A stretch of 64,000 nt of DNA from a bacterium. Lineage in GTDB: Bacteria > Vulcanimicrobiota > Vulcanimicrobiia > Vulcanimicrobiales > Vulcanimicrobiaceae. The notes under the pieces are model-generated. The model was given only the letters and a program-made list of their open reading frames with translations, did not search any database and was not told where the DNA came from. Position numbers and translations under genes: made by a program. Positions 34,094-43,498 of the stretch are shown one piece after another. The first letter of the stretch is position 1. Each line of letters starts with the position of its first letter. The stretch lies in the NCBI GenBank assembly GCA_021778415.1, contig JAJYCL010000009.1, positions 1 through 64,000 on the forward strand. The letters are read 5' to 3'.

Positions 34094-34873
34094 TTATTCC
34101 TTCATTGCACTTGGACAAGTCTGCAGCAACGTGTATCCGTCTGCGTTGGTGTGCGCGAGAACGTAGGCAACGAGTGGCGGTTCGTTACCGGCGCGATCGG
34201 CCGGCGGGCGCTGCAATGGAATCTTCATGGATCGCGACATATTGATTGCGGAGAACGGATTGCTCGCTTCATCGGGATAGTGGAATGGGTAATCCAGCCG
34301 CGTCGAGGCGGCTTTGCCATCGGGGAAATGGACGGTCATGAGGATGTTCACGTCGATTCCGCCGTTGGAGTTGAGGTGATCGGGCGGAATATTCTGAAAC
34401 GCCACGTAGCCGCAAGGGACATTCCCGCCGCTGCCGTTTCCGCTTCCCGCGGTCCCGCTGCCGGTTCCACTGCTGCCGAGCCCCGGGCTTCCTACTCTGG
34501 CTTGCCCGGCTCCGGCGCTCTGCACCGGTGGACCGGAGTGCGCCGGGCTCGCGAGCGGCGAGGCAACCTTGGGAGCGGCTAGCGTCTTGATGCGAGCGGG
34601 CGCTGCCGAGCGCCCTTGCGGCCTCCCGATCCGTCGTGGGGCGGAGGTTGGAACGGGCGTCGGGCTAGGTGTCGGCTTCGGAAGCATGCGGATCGAAAAC
34701 GTAGATTCGCAGGGGGACTCAAACCATTCTTTCGATGGCGGTTGTGGTTTCCAGAATAAGCTGGCAGCGATACCATGGATGGTAAGTGCGATGATCACGG
34801 CGAGAAGAAGCCGAAATCGCCAGTCATCCATGAGCTTTTCGCGGAGCCACAACACGAATTTTACGTTTCGCAT
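34094..34873 (-). CDS. TonB-like envelope protein
   Basis: 259 residues. One N-terminal membrane helix (about 18-42, FRLLLAVIIALTIHGIAASLF) is followed by a Pro-rich spanning region (KPTPSPTPVPTSAPRR) and a Gly/Ser-rich linker (GSSGTGSGTAGSGNGSGG). A C-terminal domain of about 100 residues follows, with GIDVNILMTVHFPDGKAAS. The layout is that of TonB-type energy transducers that span the periplasm; the C-terminal part is not clearly a canonical TonB domain. No ExbBD gene is near. It diverges from apt across 59 bases. Confidence 0.6.
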   Translation of the reverse strand: MRNVKFVLWLREKLMDDWRFRLLLAVIIALTIHGIAASLFWKPQPPSKEWFESPCESTFSIRMLPKPTPSPTPVPTSAPRRIGRPQGRSAAPARIKTLAAPKVASPLASPAHSGPPVQSAGAGQARVGSPGLGSSGTGSGTAGSGNGSGGNVPCGYVAFQNIPPDHLNSNGGIDVNILMTVHFPDGKAASTRLDYPFHYPDEASNPFSAINMSRSMKIPLQRPPADRAGNEPPLVAYVLAHTNADGYTLLQTCPSAMKE

Positions 34874-34932
34874 GTGCGCGCGCCTAGTCCCACGGAGGCC
34901 GTCATGCAGCAGAAAACGAACCCGCGTCCCTC

Positions 34933-35445
34933 GTGGATATTGAAAAACTTATTCGTGCGATTCCGGATTTTCCGATTCCCGGAATTCTGTTTCGCGATAT
35001 CACCCCATTGCTCAAGGATAAAGATGGCTTTCGTGCCACGATCGATCTGTTTGTCGAGAAATTCAAAGGTCGGCAGATCGATTATGTGATCGGGATTGAA
35101 GCCCGCGGGTATATGCTCGGCGCTCCGCTTGCCTGCGAAATCGGCGCCGGATTCGTTCCGGTGCGCAAGCCCGGGAAGCTCCCTTACAGCCGACTGTCCG
35201 AATCGTATGCGCTCGAATATGGCACGAATTCGCTGGAGATCCATGAGGATGCTTTGGGCCACGGAGATCGCGTGGTGATTATCGACGATTTGCTGGCGAC
35301 CGGAGGCACGGCCAAAGCGACCCGTCGTTTGATCGAGCGTCTCGGCGCCACCATCGATTCGTTTGGATTTCTTATCGAACTTGAAGCGTTGCATGGACGT
35401 GAGGCGCTAACGGGTATCGATGTTGTTTCGTTCTTAAAATACTAA
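34933..35445 (+). CDS. apt: Adenine phosphoribosyltransferase
   Basis: 170 residues, GTG start. It salvages adenine to AMP using PRPP. Landmarks: IPDFPIPGILFRDITPLL, GIEARGYMLGAPLA, VPVRKPGKLP and the PRPP-binding loop VVIIDDLLATGGTA. Length and motifs are typical. It lies in a salvage/stringent-response neighbourhood with rel two genes downstream. Confidence 0.97.
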   Translation: MDIEKLIRAIPDFPIPGILFRDITPLLKDKDGFRATIDLFVEKFKGRQIDYVIGIEARGYMLGAPLACEIGAGFVPVRKPGKLPYSRLSESYALEYGTNSLEIHEDALGHGDRVVIIDDLLATGGTAKATRRLIERLGATIDSFGFLIELEALHGREALTGIDVVSFLKY

Positions 35446-35446
35446 G

Positions 35447-35914
35447 ATGAAGAAACTTTTTTTTGCCATCGCCTGCGTGGTTGCCGTTTTCGGCTTCGGC
35501 TTGATCAGCCACGGTGTCGCGAGCGCGCGACCGCATGCCACGCCGACCCCGGCTCCGACGCCCAATGCCGCACCTGAAAATCAGCGGGCGACGGCGATCG
35601 CCCGGCGAGAGTTTATTGCGTGGCAACTTGGTGTCGTCAATCACGCGCACTATAACGCAGATTTTGCCGCGCTCCTGACGCCCGAAAAAGTCGCCAAAAC
35701 GGCCAATGAGCTCTCCTCGCTCGGCGCGCTCCAAAGCGTCGTCTGGGTGGGCTACTTTACGGACCCGGATATCGCAAACGGTCAGCCCGTCTATCTTTAC
35801 CACATGATCTGCGCGGGCGGGGCGGTCTATGCGGAGTTCGGCTTTGACACCGACGGTAAGGTTGCCGGCGTCCTGTTCCGCGACGTTCTCCCGACCATCG
35901 CCCCGAAAACGTAG
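35447..35914 (+). CDS. Small secreted protein of unknown function
   Basis: 155 residues. The signal peptide (KKLFFAIACVVAVFGFGLIS, cleavage near ASA-RP) is followed by a Pro/Thr linker (HATPTPAPTPNAAP) and a domain of about 110 residues: FIAWQLGVVNHAHYNADFAA, LGALQSVVWVGYFTD, VYLYHMICAGGAVYAEFGFD. This resembles small alpha-beta (NTF2-like) folds, by eye only. It begins one base after the apt stop, so it is in the same operon. Confidence 0.65.
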   Translation: MKKLFFAIACVVAVFGFGLISHGVASARPHATPTPAPTPNAAPENQRATAIARREFIAWQLGVVNHAHYNADFAALLTPEKVAKTANELSSLGALQSVVWVGYFTDPDIANGQPVYLYHMICAGGAVYAEFGFDTDGKVAGVLFRDVLPTIAPKT

Positions 35915-35952
35915 CGTCGCCTCCCCGGTTATGGCACTATGGGGAGATATCG

Positions 35953-38112
35953 ATGACCATTAGCGAACTCGTTACGGCAGTACAGGCCTACGACCCGTCG
36001 TGCGACGGCTCGTTGATCGTGCGCGCCTATGAGGTCGCTGCCGGTGCCCATGAGGGCCAACGGCGGGCATCCGGTGAGTCGTACATTGAGCATCCTTTGG
36101 CTGTTGCCGGTATTCTCGCCGAGCTTGAGATGGACCAGAACACCATCGCTGCTGCGATCCTCCATGACGTTGTCGAAGATACCACGATTACCGCCGAAGG
36201 CGTTGCGGCTCAATTCGGCGATGAGATCGCCGCCCTCGTCGACGGCGTCACAAAACTCACGCGCATTCCGTATCAATCGAAAGAAGATGCGCAGGTCGAA
36301 AACCTGCGTAAAATGTTTATGGCGATGGCTCGCGATATTCGCGTCATCATCATCAAGCTCGCCGACCGCCTGCATAATATGCGTACGCTCGAAAGTCTCC
36401 CGGTGGCTAAACGCCAATCGATTGCGCGCGAGACGATCGATATCTATGCGCCGATCGCTCATCGGCTAGGAATCTGGAAGGTGAAGTTCGAGATGGAAGA
36501 TCTCTGCTTGCGCTATCTCGATCCTGTTGCCTATCAAGATATTGTCGATCGCGTTGCAAAGACTCGTCGCGAGCGCGAATCCGATGTCCAAACCGTCATG
36601 GCTGCGCTGCGCAGCGAATTTGCGAGCTTAGGAGTCAAGGCTGAGATTCAAGGGCGTCCAAAACATTTTTATTCCATCTGGAATAAAATGCGTAAGGGAC
36701 GCGAATTTTCGACTATTTACGATCTTATTGCCATTCGCATTATCGTCGATTCGCTCAAAGATTGTTACGCTGCCTTAGGCGCCGTTCACGCATTATGGAC
36801 ACCGCTGCCCGGGCGGTTTAAAGATTATATCGCGATGCCAAAACCGAACATGTATCAATCGTTACATACGACGGTCGTCGGCCCCAATGGCGATCCGCTG
36901 GAAATTCAGATTCGCACACTTGAAATGCATCGCACCTGCGAGTATGGCATCGCCGCGCATTGGCGATATAAAGAAGGCGGCAAGGCCGATCAGTTCGAGA
37001 ACAAGCTCACCTGGCTGCGTTCGCTGCTTGAGTGGCAAAAAGATATGCGCGATTCGCGCCTCTTCATGGAAAATCTTAAACTCGATCTTTTCGATAGCCA
37101 AGTGTTCATCTTCTCACCGCGCGGGGATGTTTTTTCGATGCCGGCCGGAGCGACGCCGGTGGATTTTGCGTATACCGTTCATACGGATGTGGGTAACCAT
37201 TGCGTCGGTGCAAAGGTTAATGGACGGATCGTTCCGTTTGATTCAACGCTCGCAAACGGCGATATTTGCGAGATTCTCGTAAATAAATCGACGGGGCATC
37301 CGTCGCTCGATTGGATCGGTATTGTCAAGACGAGTGGCGCGAAACACAAAATTAAATCGTGGTTCCGTAAAGAGCGTCGTGATGAAAACGTCCTCGCCGG
37401 GCAGGGTGCTCTTGAAGCTGAGCTCGTACGGATGGGACTGCGTTCGGAATTATCGCGTGGCAGCGTTCTTGAAAAAATTGCCAATCGACTGAATTACGCC
37501 TCGCCAAGTGATTTGTTTGCGGCGATCGGCTTTGGCGACCAATCTGCGCAATCGATCGCGAATAGACTTCGCGAAGAAGTCAAGACCGAATCGGTCATCG
37601 ATATTTCAAAACTCACCCGGCCGACTCCGCGGCGGGCGACGCGTAAACGTTCGCCGATTCGCGTCGCCGGCGTCGACGACGTACTCGTTCGCTTATCGAA
37701 ATGCTGTAGCCCCGTTCCGGGCGACCCGATCATGGGGTACGTGACAATTGGTCGCGGTGTCTCGGTGCATCGCGCAGATTGCCCGAATGTGGCCTTTATG
37801 AATGCGACTCCGGAACGCATTCTACAGGCAAGTTGGGTGGCCGATGCCGAGCAAACGCATGCCGTCGATATCGAAATCGAAGCGAGTGATCGCGCACAAT
37901 TACTGCAAGATATTATGGGCGTTTTCGCCGAGTACAAGACGCCGGTCAACTCCGTTACCGCGCGCACGAGGCGCGACCACAGCGCGATGACGGCCATTTC
38001 CGTGCAGATTCGTGATCTCGATCAATTGCATAAACTCATCACAAAGTTGGAATCGCTGAAGGACGTTCGTCGGGTCTATCGCGTGACCAAACGCGAACGG
38101 GCCAGCGGCTAA
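35953..38112 (+). CDS. rel: Rel, bifunctional (p)ppGpp synthetase/hydrolase
   Basis: 719 residues. It makes and degrades (p)ppGpp, the stringent-response alarmone. Domains in order: HD hydrolase (HEGQRRASGESYIEHPLAVA, ILHDVVEDT, LADRLHNMRTLES; about 30-180), synthetase (IYDLIAIRIIVDS, GRFKDYIAMPKPNMYQSLHT, EIQIRT, EYGIAAHWRYKEG; about 235-350), TGS (VFIFSPRGDVFSMPAGATPV; about 385-445), zinc-finger/helical region (LSKCCSPVPGD) and C-terminal ACT. Both catalytic sites look intact. GGGGAG lies seven bases before the ATG. Confidence 0.97.
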   Translation: MTISELVTAVQAYDPSCDGSLIVRAYEVAAGAHEGQRRASGESYIEHPLAVAGILAELEMDQNTIAAAILHDVVEDTTITAEGVAAQFGDEIAALVDGVTKLTRIPYQSKEDAQVENLRKMFMAMARDIRVIIIKLADRLHNMRTLESLPVAKRQSIARETIDIYAPIAHRLGIWKVKFEMEDLCLRYLDPVAYQDIVDRVAKTRRERESDVQTVMAALRSEFASLGVKAEIQGRPKHFYSIWNKMRKGREFSTIYDLIAIRIIVDSLKDCYAALGAVHALWTPLPGRFKDYIAMPKPNMYQSLHTTVVGPNGDPLEIQIRTLEMHRTCEYGIAAHWRYKEGGKADQFENKLTWLRSLLEWQKDMRDSRLFMENLKLDLFDSQVFIFSPRGDVFSMPAGATPVDFAYTVHTDVGNHCVGAKVNGRIVPFDSTLANGDICEILVNKSTGHPSLDWIGIVKTSGAKHKIKSWFRKERRDENVLAGQGALEAELVRMGLRSELSRGSVLEKIANRLNYASPSDLFAAIGFGDQSAQSIANRLREEVKTESVIDISKLTRPTPRRATRKRSPIRVAGVDDVLVRLSKCCSPVPGDPIMGYVTIGRGVSVHRADCPNVAFMNATPERILQASWVADAEQTHAVDIEIEASDRAQLLQDIMGVFAEYKTPVNSVTARTRRDHSAMTAISVQIRDLDQLHKLITKLESLKDVRRVYRVTKRERASG

Positions 38113-38118
38113 CACGGT

Positions 38119-38874
38119 TTGCCCGAACATCTCACTATAGCAACGTTTGTGTTGCTAGCGGGTGCTGCGTTTTTAGCCGGGGCTATGAATGCCGTTGCCG
38201 GCGGCGGTGCATTTGTCGTGGTGCCGACGCTGATTTTCTCGGGTGTCTCCCCGATCATTGCCAACGCGACATCGAATACGGCACTGTGGTTCGGCGTTCT
38301 CGGCGGCGCGCGGGGCTTTCGGCGCGAGATTTTCGCTCACAGGCGCTTGCTGCCAAGGCTCTTGGTGGTCAGCATTTGTGGCGCAATCATCGGTGCCTTA
38401 CTCTTGCTGCTCACCCCTCCGATCTTTTTTCAGCGATTGCTTCCATGGCTATTATTGTTTGCGGTGCTGTTGTTTTCGTTTTCGGGCCGACTGACAAAAC
38501 GCGCGTTTGAACATCCGCATCAGGCGCACTGGCAGTTACTCGCACAATTTCTCGTCGCGATCTATGGCGGGTATTTCGGCGGAGGTCAAGGCATTTTGAT
38601 GCTGGCGATTCTTGCTTTCTCGGGATTGCCGTCGTTATCGGCGGCGAATGGCATCAAAAATTTACTTTCCGTCGCGATCAACGGCGTGGCGATTATTCCG
38701 TTTGCCATCGCGCATATCATCGACTGGCCGCTCGCCCTGATGATGGCGATATCGGCGCCGATTGGCGGCTATCTCGGGGCAAAAGCCTTTCGGCATGTGC
38801 CAACGCCGATTGCCCGCGGAATCATTATCGCCATCGGTGCCTCGATGACGATTGCGCTGTTTCTACGCGCGTAG
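38119..38874 (+). CDS. TauE/SafE-family permease
   Basis: 251 residues with seven to eight membrane helices. The family hallmark GAMNAVAGGGAFVVVPTLI lies at the start, with its repeat GGYFGGGQGILMLAILAFSG near residue 150. Such proteins export or import sulphur-containing organic anions. TTG start six bases after the rel stop; no ATG gives a full first helix. The substrate cannot be told from sequence. Confidence 0.9.
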   Translation: MPEHLTIATFVLLAGAAFLAGAMNAVAGGGAFVVVPTLIFSGVSPIIANATSNTALWFGVLGGARGFRREIFAHRRLLPRLLVVSICGAIIGALLLLLTPPIFFQRLLPWLLLFAVLLFSFSGRLTKRAFEHPHQAHWQLLAQFLVAIYGGYFGGGQGILMLAILAFSGLPSLSAANGIKNLLSVAINGVAIIPFAIAHIIDWPLALMMAISAPIGGYLGAKAFRHVPTPIARGIIIAIGASMTIALFLRA

Positions 38875-38875
38875 G

Positions 38876-40621
38876 TTACGGCGTCACTATGGCAGCAGAA
38901 GCCGTCCCGGGAGTCGAGAGTGTGCCGAATGGGCCGGTTCCGAGCGTGCATGTTGGGGTACAAGCGAGCGTAAATCCGTAATAACTTGGAGCAACATATT
39001 GTGTCGGTATCCAGGCATCGATGGTGGTACTCGTGCGGTTGCCCGTAAAGCCGAAACTGAAGCTGCCCAAGCTAATGGACGTGCTCACTTGTGCGATTGG
39101 CGAACTCGAGAGGGTTGCCGAAGTCGATGTTCCGGTGACGGAGTACACGTAGACATGGGATGCATCCGTCATCCAAAGGTGCCCGGCGGGATCGAAGCCC
39201 AGCCCTTGAATCGCGGCCGTCGGGGGATTCGTTATCGTGAGTGCCGTCATTCCGTTCGCAACGGACGTGAGGGCCCCAATCGCGGTGCCGTTTGTGTACC
39301 AAATGCTATCTTGGAGCGCCCCGTCGGCGGCTGGCGCGATCGCGAGCGATGTCATTCCTGAAAGCGCGGCCGTTGCCGAAGCAAGGGGAGTGCTTGTGGC
39401 TCCGGTGCCTGGATAGGCTTCTACTTTGTTGATTGCACTTACGCCGACGATAAGATGCCCGATTGAGTCGAAAGCGATGGCGTTTTCTGCCCCGGCCCCC
39501 GTCGGCAGGGTAACCGTTGCTGCGGGGTTTTGCGCTGGCGGGACCGAGAATTGCGTCGGCGTAAACTCAACGACGGTATATGGCGCGACACATTGAGCGA
39601 TCCATATATTGCCCGCAGCATCGATGGCGACGCTTTCGTAGTTCAGATTCCCGGAATCATTGATGGTATCAATCGGGTTCGTCGGCACGGTGTGTGCAGT
39701 ATAGAGCGGATATCCGTACACGGCATACGGCGATGCCCCAAAATCTTGCACCGTCCAGAGTTCTTCGATGGTGGAGAACATTGTTGTCAGAGAAATAGGG
39801 GAGAGTCCGCTGCCGGACGGAGGCAACGCGGTAACGAGAACACCGATGGGAGAGGGTGCAAACGACTGGGCTTTAATCGTGAATGCATTTGACGAGGTTG
39901 GGGAGATCGTAAACGTATTGCTCGGATCGGTTGCCGATAACGTCGGAGCTCCTGGTCCGGTGATAAACGATCCATCGGCATCCAGCGCAACAAGACTCCA
40001 GACGGTCGGCGCATTCCCAATGATATCGAAGCCGGTTCCATCCAAAGCCACATGCGTTTGTCCGGAGTTTGGAATGAGGGCAAGGCGAGTGGGAATGCCA
40101 TTGAGGGTGAACGGGATTGTCGCCGCGCCGGAACCTCCGCTGACGTTGAGGGGAACGATGATTTTCGAGAGTTCGTTCGCGCTTGCGGCGAACGTCGGAG
40201 GAGCAAGTGACGACGGTGCTTGATCGAAGGTCACGAGATCGAGATTGTAACTTCCCGGCGTGATATCGAGCGTGATGACGAAACTTTTAGAGCCGTCGGG
40301 GAGCGTCGTGCAATTATTGGTAGCGGTGCAGGTCGAAAGACTGACGGCGTAGGTCGGTGCGTATTCTTGCGTCGTCGTAAACGACGGCGATGACGAACTT
40401 CCAACGACGACGCCAAATCCTTGCGTGCTCGGAGAAACGTAGTTCGGCCTGCGGATAACGGCCTGTTTGCTCAGGGGTGGAACGCGAAGCGAAAGGGTCA
40501 CGCTTTGTAGTGTTTTGGGGCTGGTCGATGCGGGCGTAAAGGCACCGCTACCACCGCCGCATGCAGTCAGGCTGATCAGCGCGATGCATGAAAGCAGTCG
40601 CGAACGTCGCGTGCATTGCAT
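38876..40621 (-). CDS. Lipoprotein: shared N-module plus propeller-like repeats
   Basis: 581 residues. The start at 40621 is set by a one-base TAATG overlap with the preceding stop; the lipobox is SLTAC. Residues 35-260 hold the module also seen in the genes at 24857 and 40621 (VTLSLRVP, RRPNYVSPSTQG, CTATNNCT, ALDADGSFITGPG). Residues 285-580 are six or so NHL/SMP-30-like strands (YESVAIDAAGNIWIAQC, AIAFDSIGHLIVGV, GLGFDPAGHLWMTDASHVYV), consistent with a beta-propeller. No catalytic residues recognised. Likely surface or periplasmic. Confidence 0.75.
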   Translation of the reverse strand: MQCTRRSRLLSCIALISLTACGGGSGAFTPASTSPKTLQSVTLSLRVPPLSKQAVIRRPNYVSPSTQGFGVVVGSSSSPSFTTTQEYAPTYAVSLSTCTATNNCTTLPDGSKSFVITLDITPGSYNLDLVTFDQAPSSLAPPTFAASANELSKIIVPLNVSGGSGAATIPFTLNGIPTRLALIPNSGQTHVALDGTGFDIIGNAPTVWSLVALDADGSFITGPGAPTLSATDPSNTFTISPTSSNAFTIKAQSFAPSPIGVLVTALPPSGSGLSPISLTTMFSTIEELWTVQDFGASPYAVYGYPLYTAHTVPTNPIDTINDSGNLNYESVAIDAAGNIWIAQCVAPYTVVEFTPTQFSVPPAQNPAATVTLPTGAGAENAIAFDSIGHLIVGVSAINKVEAYPGTGATSTPLASATAALSGMTSLAIAPAADGALQDSIWYTNGTAIGALTSVANGMTALTITNPPTAAIQGLGFDPAGHLWMTDASHVYVYSVTGTSTSATLSSSPIAQVSTSISLGSFSFGFTGNRTSTTIDAWIPTQYVAPSYYGFTLACTPTCTLGTGPFGTLSTPGTASAAIVTP

Positions 40622-42855
40622 TAGTGAAGCACCACCTCTCCGATAGCATTTGCATTTGGTTCGGTGAACCACATATTTCCGTCGGGGCCGCGAATAATGT
40701 TCTGTGCTACGTTTCCGCTGGGAATTGCATACTCGTGGGTGGTACATGCTGCGGCGCAAGTCGAGAGAACAATGACGCCAATTTTCCCTTGCCCGATAAC
40801 GGGATCGGCATACCACACGTTGCCGTCCGATCCAAGCGCTAAGCCGAACACGCTTCCGCTTGTCGGAATCGTCTGCTGCACCGTGCAGGTCGCAGCAACG
40901 CCAACACCGGTGCAATTCGCCGGTAAAATACGAGCAATTGCGTTACTGGCGCCTTCACTGACATAGAGATAGCCGTCGGGCGCGGCAACAAGGCCAAAAG
41001 TGCCTTTGCTGCCGAGCCCGCCAAAGTATTCGGTTGCCGCGCAGGTGTTCACCGTGCAGGTGACCGTTCCGATACCGCCGCCCGCCGCGGAATCCGTAAA
41101 CCACATGTTGCGATCGGGTCCGACCGCCATGACGTTCCTGTTGGGTTGCGTTGCCGGCGCTATTGTGGGAAGCGGCATGGAAAGCGATGGCGCGGTGCTC
41201 GCCGACGCAAGGGGAGCATTGATCGCGCCCACTCCCGGGGGGTAGTATCCCAACTGATCCACATATGCATAGTAAAGATTTGCATCGGTTCCCGTTGCAA
41301 GACCGGTAAATTCGGCCGTCGCCGTGGACGTCGAAATGAGTGGCAGTGGTGTGCTTACCGGGCACGTGAGGCTTGTCATCGTTGCGCAAGACGAATTCGT
41401 GGCTACGCGTTCGATCGATCCCGCTGCGCCGCCGATGCCCGAAACGGAAACCCAAATATTGCCGTCGGAACCCGTCGCAATGTCGTTTGCCGTGACGGAG
41501 CCCTGTAAGGGCTCATCGACGATGGGGCACGTGTACGGAGCCACCGTCGTGCAATTCTGAACAAAAAGTTTTCCGACTCTCCCGACGGTATTTTCCGAGA
41601 ACCATAAACTGTTTCCGGCTGGGCCGACGGTCATTGCCGTTGGAGCCGATGAGGCTGTGGGAACGATGAACTCGCGAATCGGAAGCGTCGGCGGTACCGT
41701 GATACCACCAGATGTTGGGCCCGTCACGATGACGTTAACTCCAAGGGAGATGCCCGATGCGTCGGCGATAGTCAGGACACCGTTGCCGCTTGACCCCGTC
41801 GCCGCAACTGGGGTCACGGTTATCGTGACAATGCCGCCGGATGTGCTAGGCGCACACGAGACCGGCGAGCAGGTGACCGATGCAAAGCTTCCCGGGCCGA
41901 CAAGACTGAATGCGCCGGTATTTCCGAATTCTTGCACGCCAATGGATGACGATGCCCCGCCGTTGATCAACGTTGTGAGCCCGTTTGCCGAGGTGACGAG
42001 GTTTAATGGGTTGATCGTCAGAGATCCAATCGTATTTCCGCCGACGGATGCCACTAGCGAAACCGACGTAAGCTGTGTTGTAAGCGATGCGGGTGCATAG
42101 AAGATCGAAAACGTCGTTGCTCCGCCGGCCGATCCGGGCGCGGTAATCGTGGCAGTCGAGAGGCTTAAATCGTGACTCGGATCTCCGGTCATCGTCAGCG
42201 TAATGGGTGACGAATACGGGATGGACGGCGTCGATCCGATGATCGTTGCGTTCGAGGCATCAAGAGCAATGACATGAAGTTGTATCGGGATAGCCGTTGA
42301 AATCGAAGCCGACGTGCTCGGCGTTGTCGATGTTCCAATCGTAAAAATAACCGATTTCGGTGTTCCACCGAGCGACGCCCGAAACGTTGGATTCGGCAAC
42401 GTTGTGTTCACCGGCGGCGTAAGACCAGTCGATAGCGGCGTTCCTGTGCCGTTGGTTGAGGCAAACGCGGAGATGGTGAGGACGACGTTCGTTGCGGACG
42501 GCACGCCGAACGTGAAGGTGCAGGTGATCGGAGCCGTTGTCGTGCAGGCGGGCGCGGCGATCGCAAAGACCGTCGGGGTCGGCAACGGAACCGGTGCGAC
42601 GCCGTTAACGCTGGCGAGCGCGATAGTGATTGATTGCGTATTCGGGGAAACATATTGCGGCTTGCGCGCGGCGCTTTGCGGCGTGTTTCCCGGTATGCCG
42701 AGAGTAACGGTGACCGTCTTTTGCGCCTGCCCGGGACCGGGAGCGGGCAAAGACCCAGGGGCCGAAACCGTTCCGCCCGAGCCGCCGCAGGCCGCCAACA
42801 GTGCGGCAGCCGCAAACCCAATGGCCATGCCCGAAATCGCAAATCGTGATGTCAC
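40621..42855 (-). CDS. Lipoprotein: shared N-module plus Vgb-like propeller
   Basis: 744 residues; lipobox LLAAC, then GGSGG. Residues 45-240 carry the shared module (VTVTLGIP, RKPQYVSPNTQS, ACTTTAPITC, ALDASNATIIGS). A probable Ig-like stretch follows (FGNTGAFSLVGPGSF and GIVTITVTPVAATGSSG). The C-terminal 340 residues repeat units such as AMTVGPAGNSLWFSENTVGRVG, DIATGSDGNIWVSVSG and NIIRGPDGNMWFTEPNANAIG, the pattern of virginiamycin B lyase-type seven-bladed propellers. It is the first gene of a two-gene operon (TAATG overlap). Lyase activity is not implied. Confidence 0.78.
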   Translation of the reverse strand: MTSRFAISGMAIGFAAAALLAACGGSGGTVSAPGSLPAPGPGQAQKTVTVTLGIPGNTPQSAARKPQYVSPNTQSITIALASVNGVAPVPLPTPTVFAIAAPACTTTAPITCTFTFGVPSATNVVLTISAFASTNGTGTPLSTGLTPPVNTTLPNPTFRASLGGTPKSVIFTIGTSTTPSTSASISTAIPIQLHVIALDASNATIIGSTPSIPYSSPITLTMTGDPSHDLSLSTATITAPGSAGGATTFSIFYAPASLTTQLTSVSLVASVGGNTIGSLTINPLNLVTSANGLTTLINGGASSSIGVQEFGNTGAFSLVGPGSFASVTCSPVSCAPSTSGGIVTITVTPVAATGSSGNGVLTIADASGISLGVNVIVTGPTSGGITVPPTLPIREFIVPTASSAPTAMTVGPAGNSLWFSENTVGRVGKLFVQNCTTVAPYTCPIVDEPLQGSVTANDIATGSDGNIWVSVSGIGGAAGSIERVATNSSCATMTSLTCPVSTPLPLISTSTATAEFTGLATGTDANLYYAYVDQLGYYPPGVGAINAPLASASTAPSLSMPLPTIAPATQPNRNVMAVGPDRNMWFTDSAAGGGIGTVTCTVNTCAATEYFGGLGSKGTFGLVAAPDGYLYVSEGASNAIARILPANCTGVGVAATCTVQQTIPTSGSVFGLALGSDGNVWYADPVIGQGKIGVIVLSTCAAACTTHEYAIPSGNVAQNIIRGPDGNMWFTEPNANAIGEVVLH

Positions 42856-42896
42856 TGTAGACCTCCACGCCCTTAGCCCATCGATACCGTGGGCAC

Positions 42897-43445
42897 TTAT
42901 CGTGCAGTGCCAGGAGCCCCTTCTTGCCCGGGCAGGTCGGCACTGGCGAAAAGAGCGCGGACATCGATGCGGAGTTTCGGAAGAAGCGGAAGCGTGAAAA
43001 TGTCGCCCTCGCGTAGGGTGCGTACTCCCGACGCATCATGGCAGGTCATGCTTCGTTCCAATGGGTCAACATCGAGTACGCTGAGGGAGCCATGTCGCAA
43101 ATAAATGCCGATTTTTTCGTTGATAGTGCGCGTTCGATCACCAGGTGAGCGAATTTCGATTGCGATTTCCGGGGCAAATGGGGGCTGCTCCCGATCTTCA
43201 TCGCTAAGGGGCCTGAGGCGATCATGTGCGACGAATGCCACATCGGGGACAAGCGTCGTTCGACGCGGTTCACCCGGCATAGTAAATCGCCACTCGGTTG
43301 CAACGGTGCCAAAGTTCGCGCTTGCGTCGGACAGTAAACGAGCGAGCGTGTACTGTAGTACTCCGTGGCGACGTTTCGGACTCACCTTGCGTACCGCCCG
43401 ACCACGCAGAATCTCAGTATACGGTTTTTCGTCGATTGCGAACAT
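42897..43445 (-). CDS. Uma2-family (DUF820) PD-(D/E)xK nuclease-like protein
   Basis: 182 residues. The Uma2 pattern is present: an early helix and sheet, then TLVPDVAFVAHDRL, then APEIAIEIRSPGDR, which supply the Asp and Glu of a PD-(D/E)xK core, and INEKIGIYLRHGSLSVLDVDP. Such genes are widespread in cyanobacteria and related phyla, with unclear roles, often mobile. It stands alone between a lipoprotein operon and the RND pump on the same strand. Confidence 0.85.
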   Translation of the reverse strand: MFAIDEKPYTEILRGRAVRKVSPKRRHGVLQYTLARLLSDASANFGTVATEWRFTMPGEPRRTTLVPDVAFVAHDRLRPLSDEDREQPPFAPEIAIEIRSPGDRTRTINEKIGIYLRHGSLSVLDVDPLERSMTCHDASGVRTLREGDIFTLPLLPKLRIDVRALFASADLPGQEGAPGTAR

Positions 43446-43498
43446 CGTCTGTCCCTCACACCTAGTGTATCACGCTGATACTCAAGCGTGGAGAGGTA

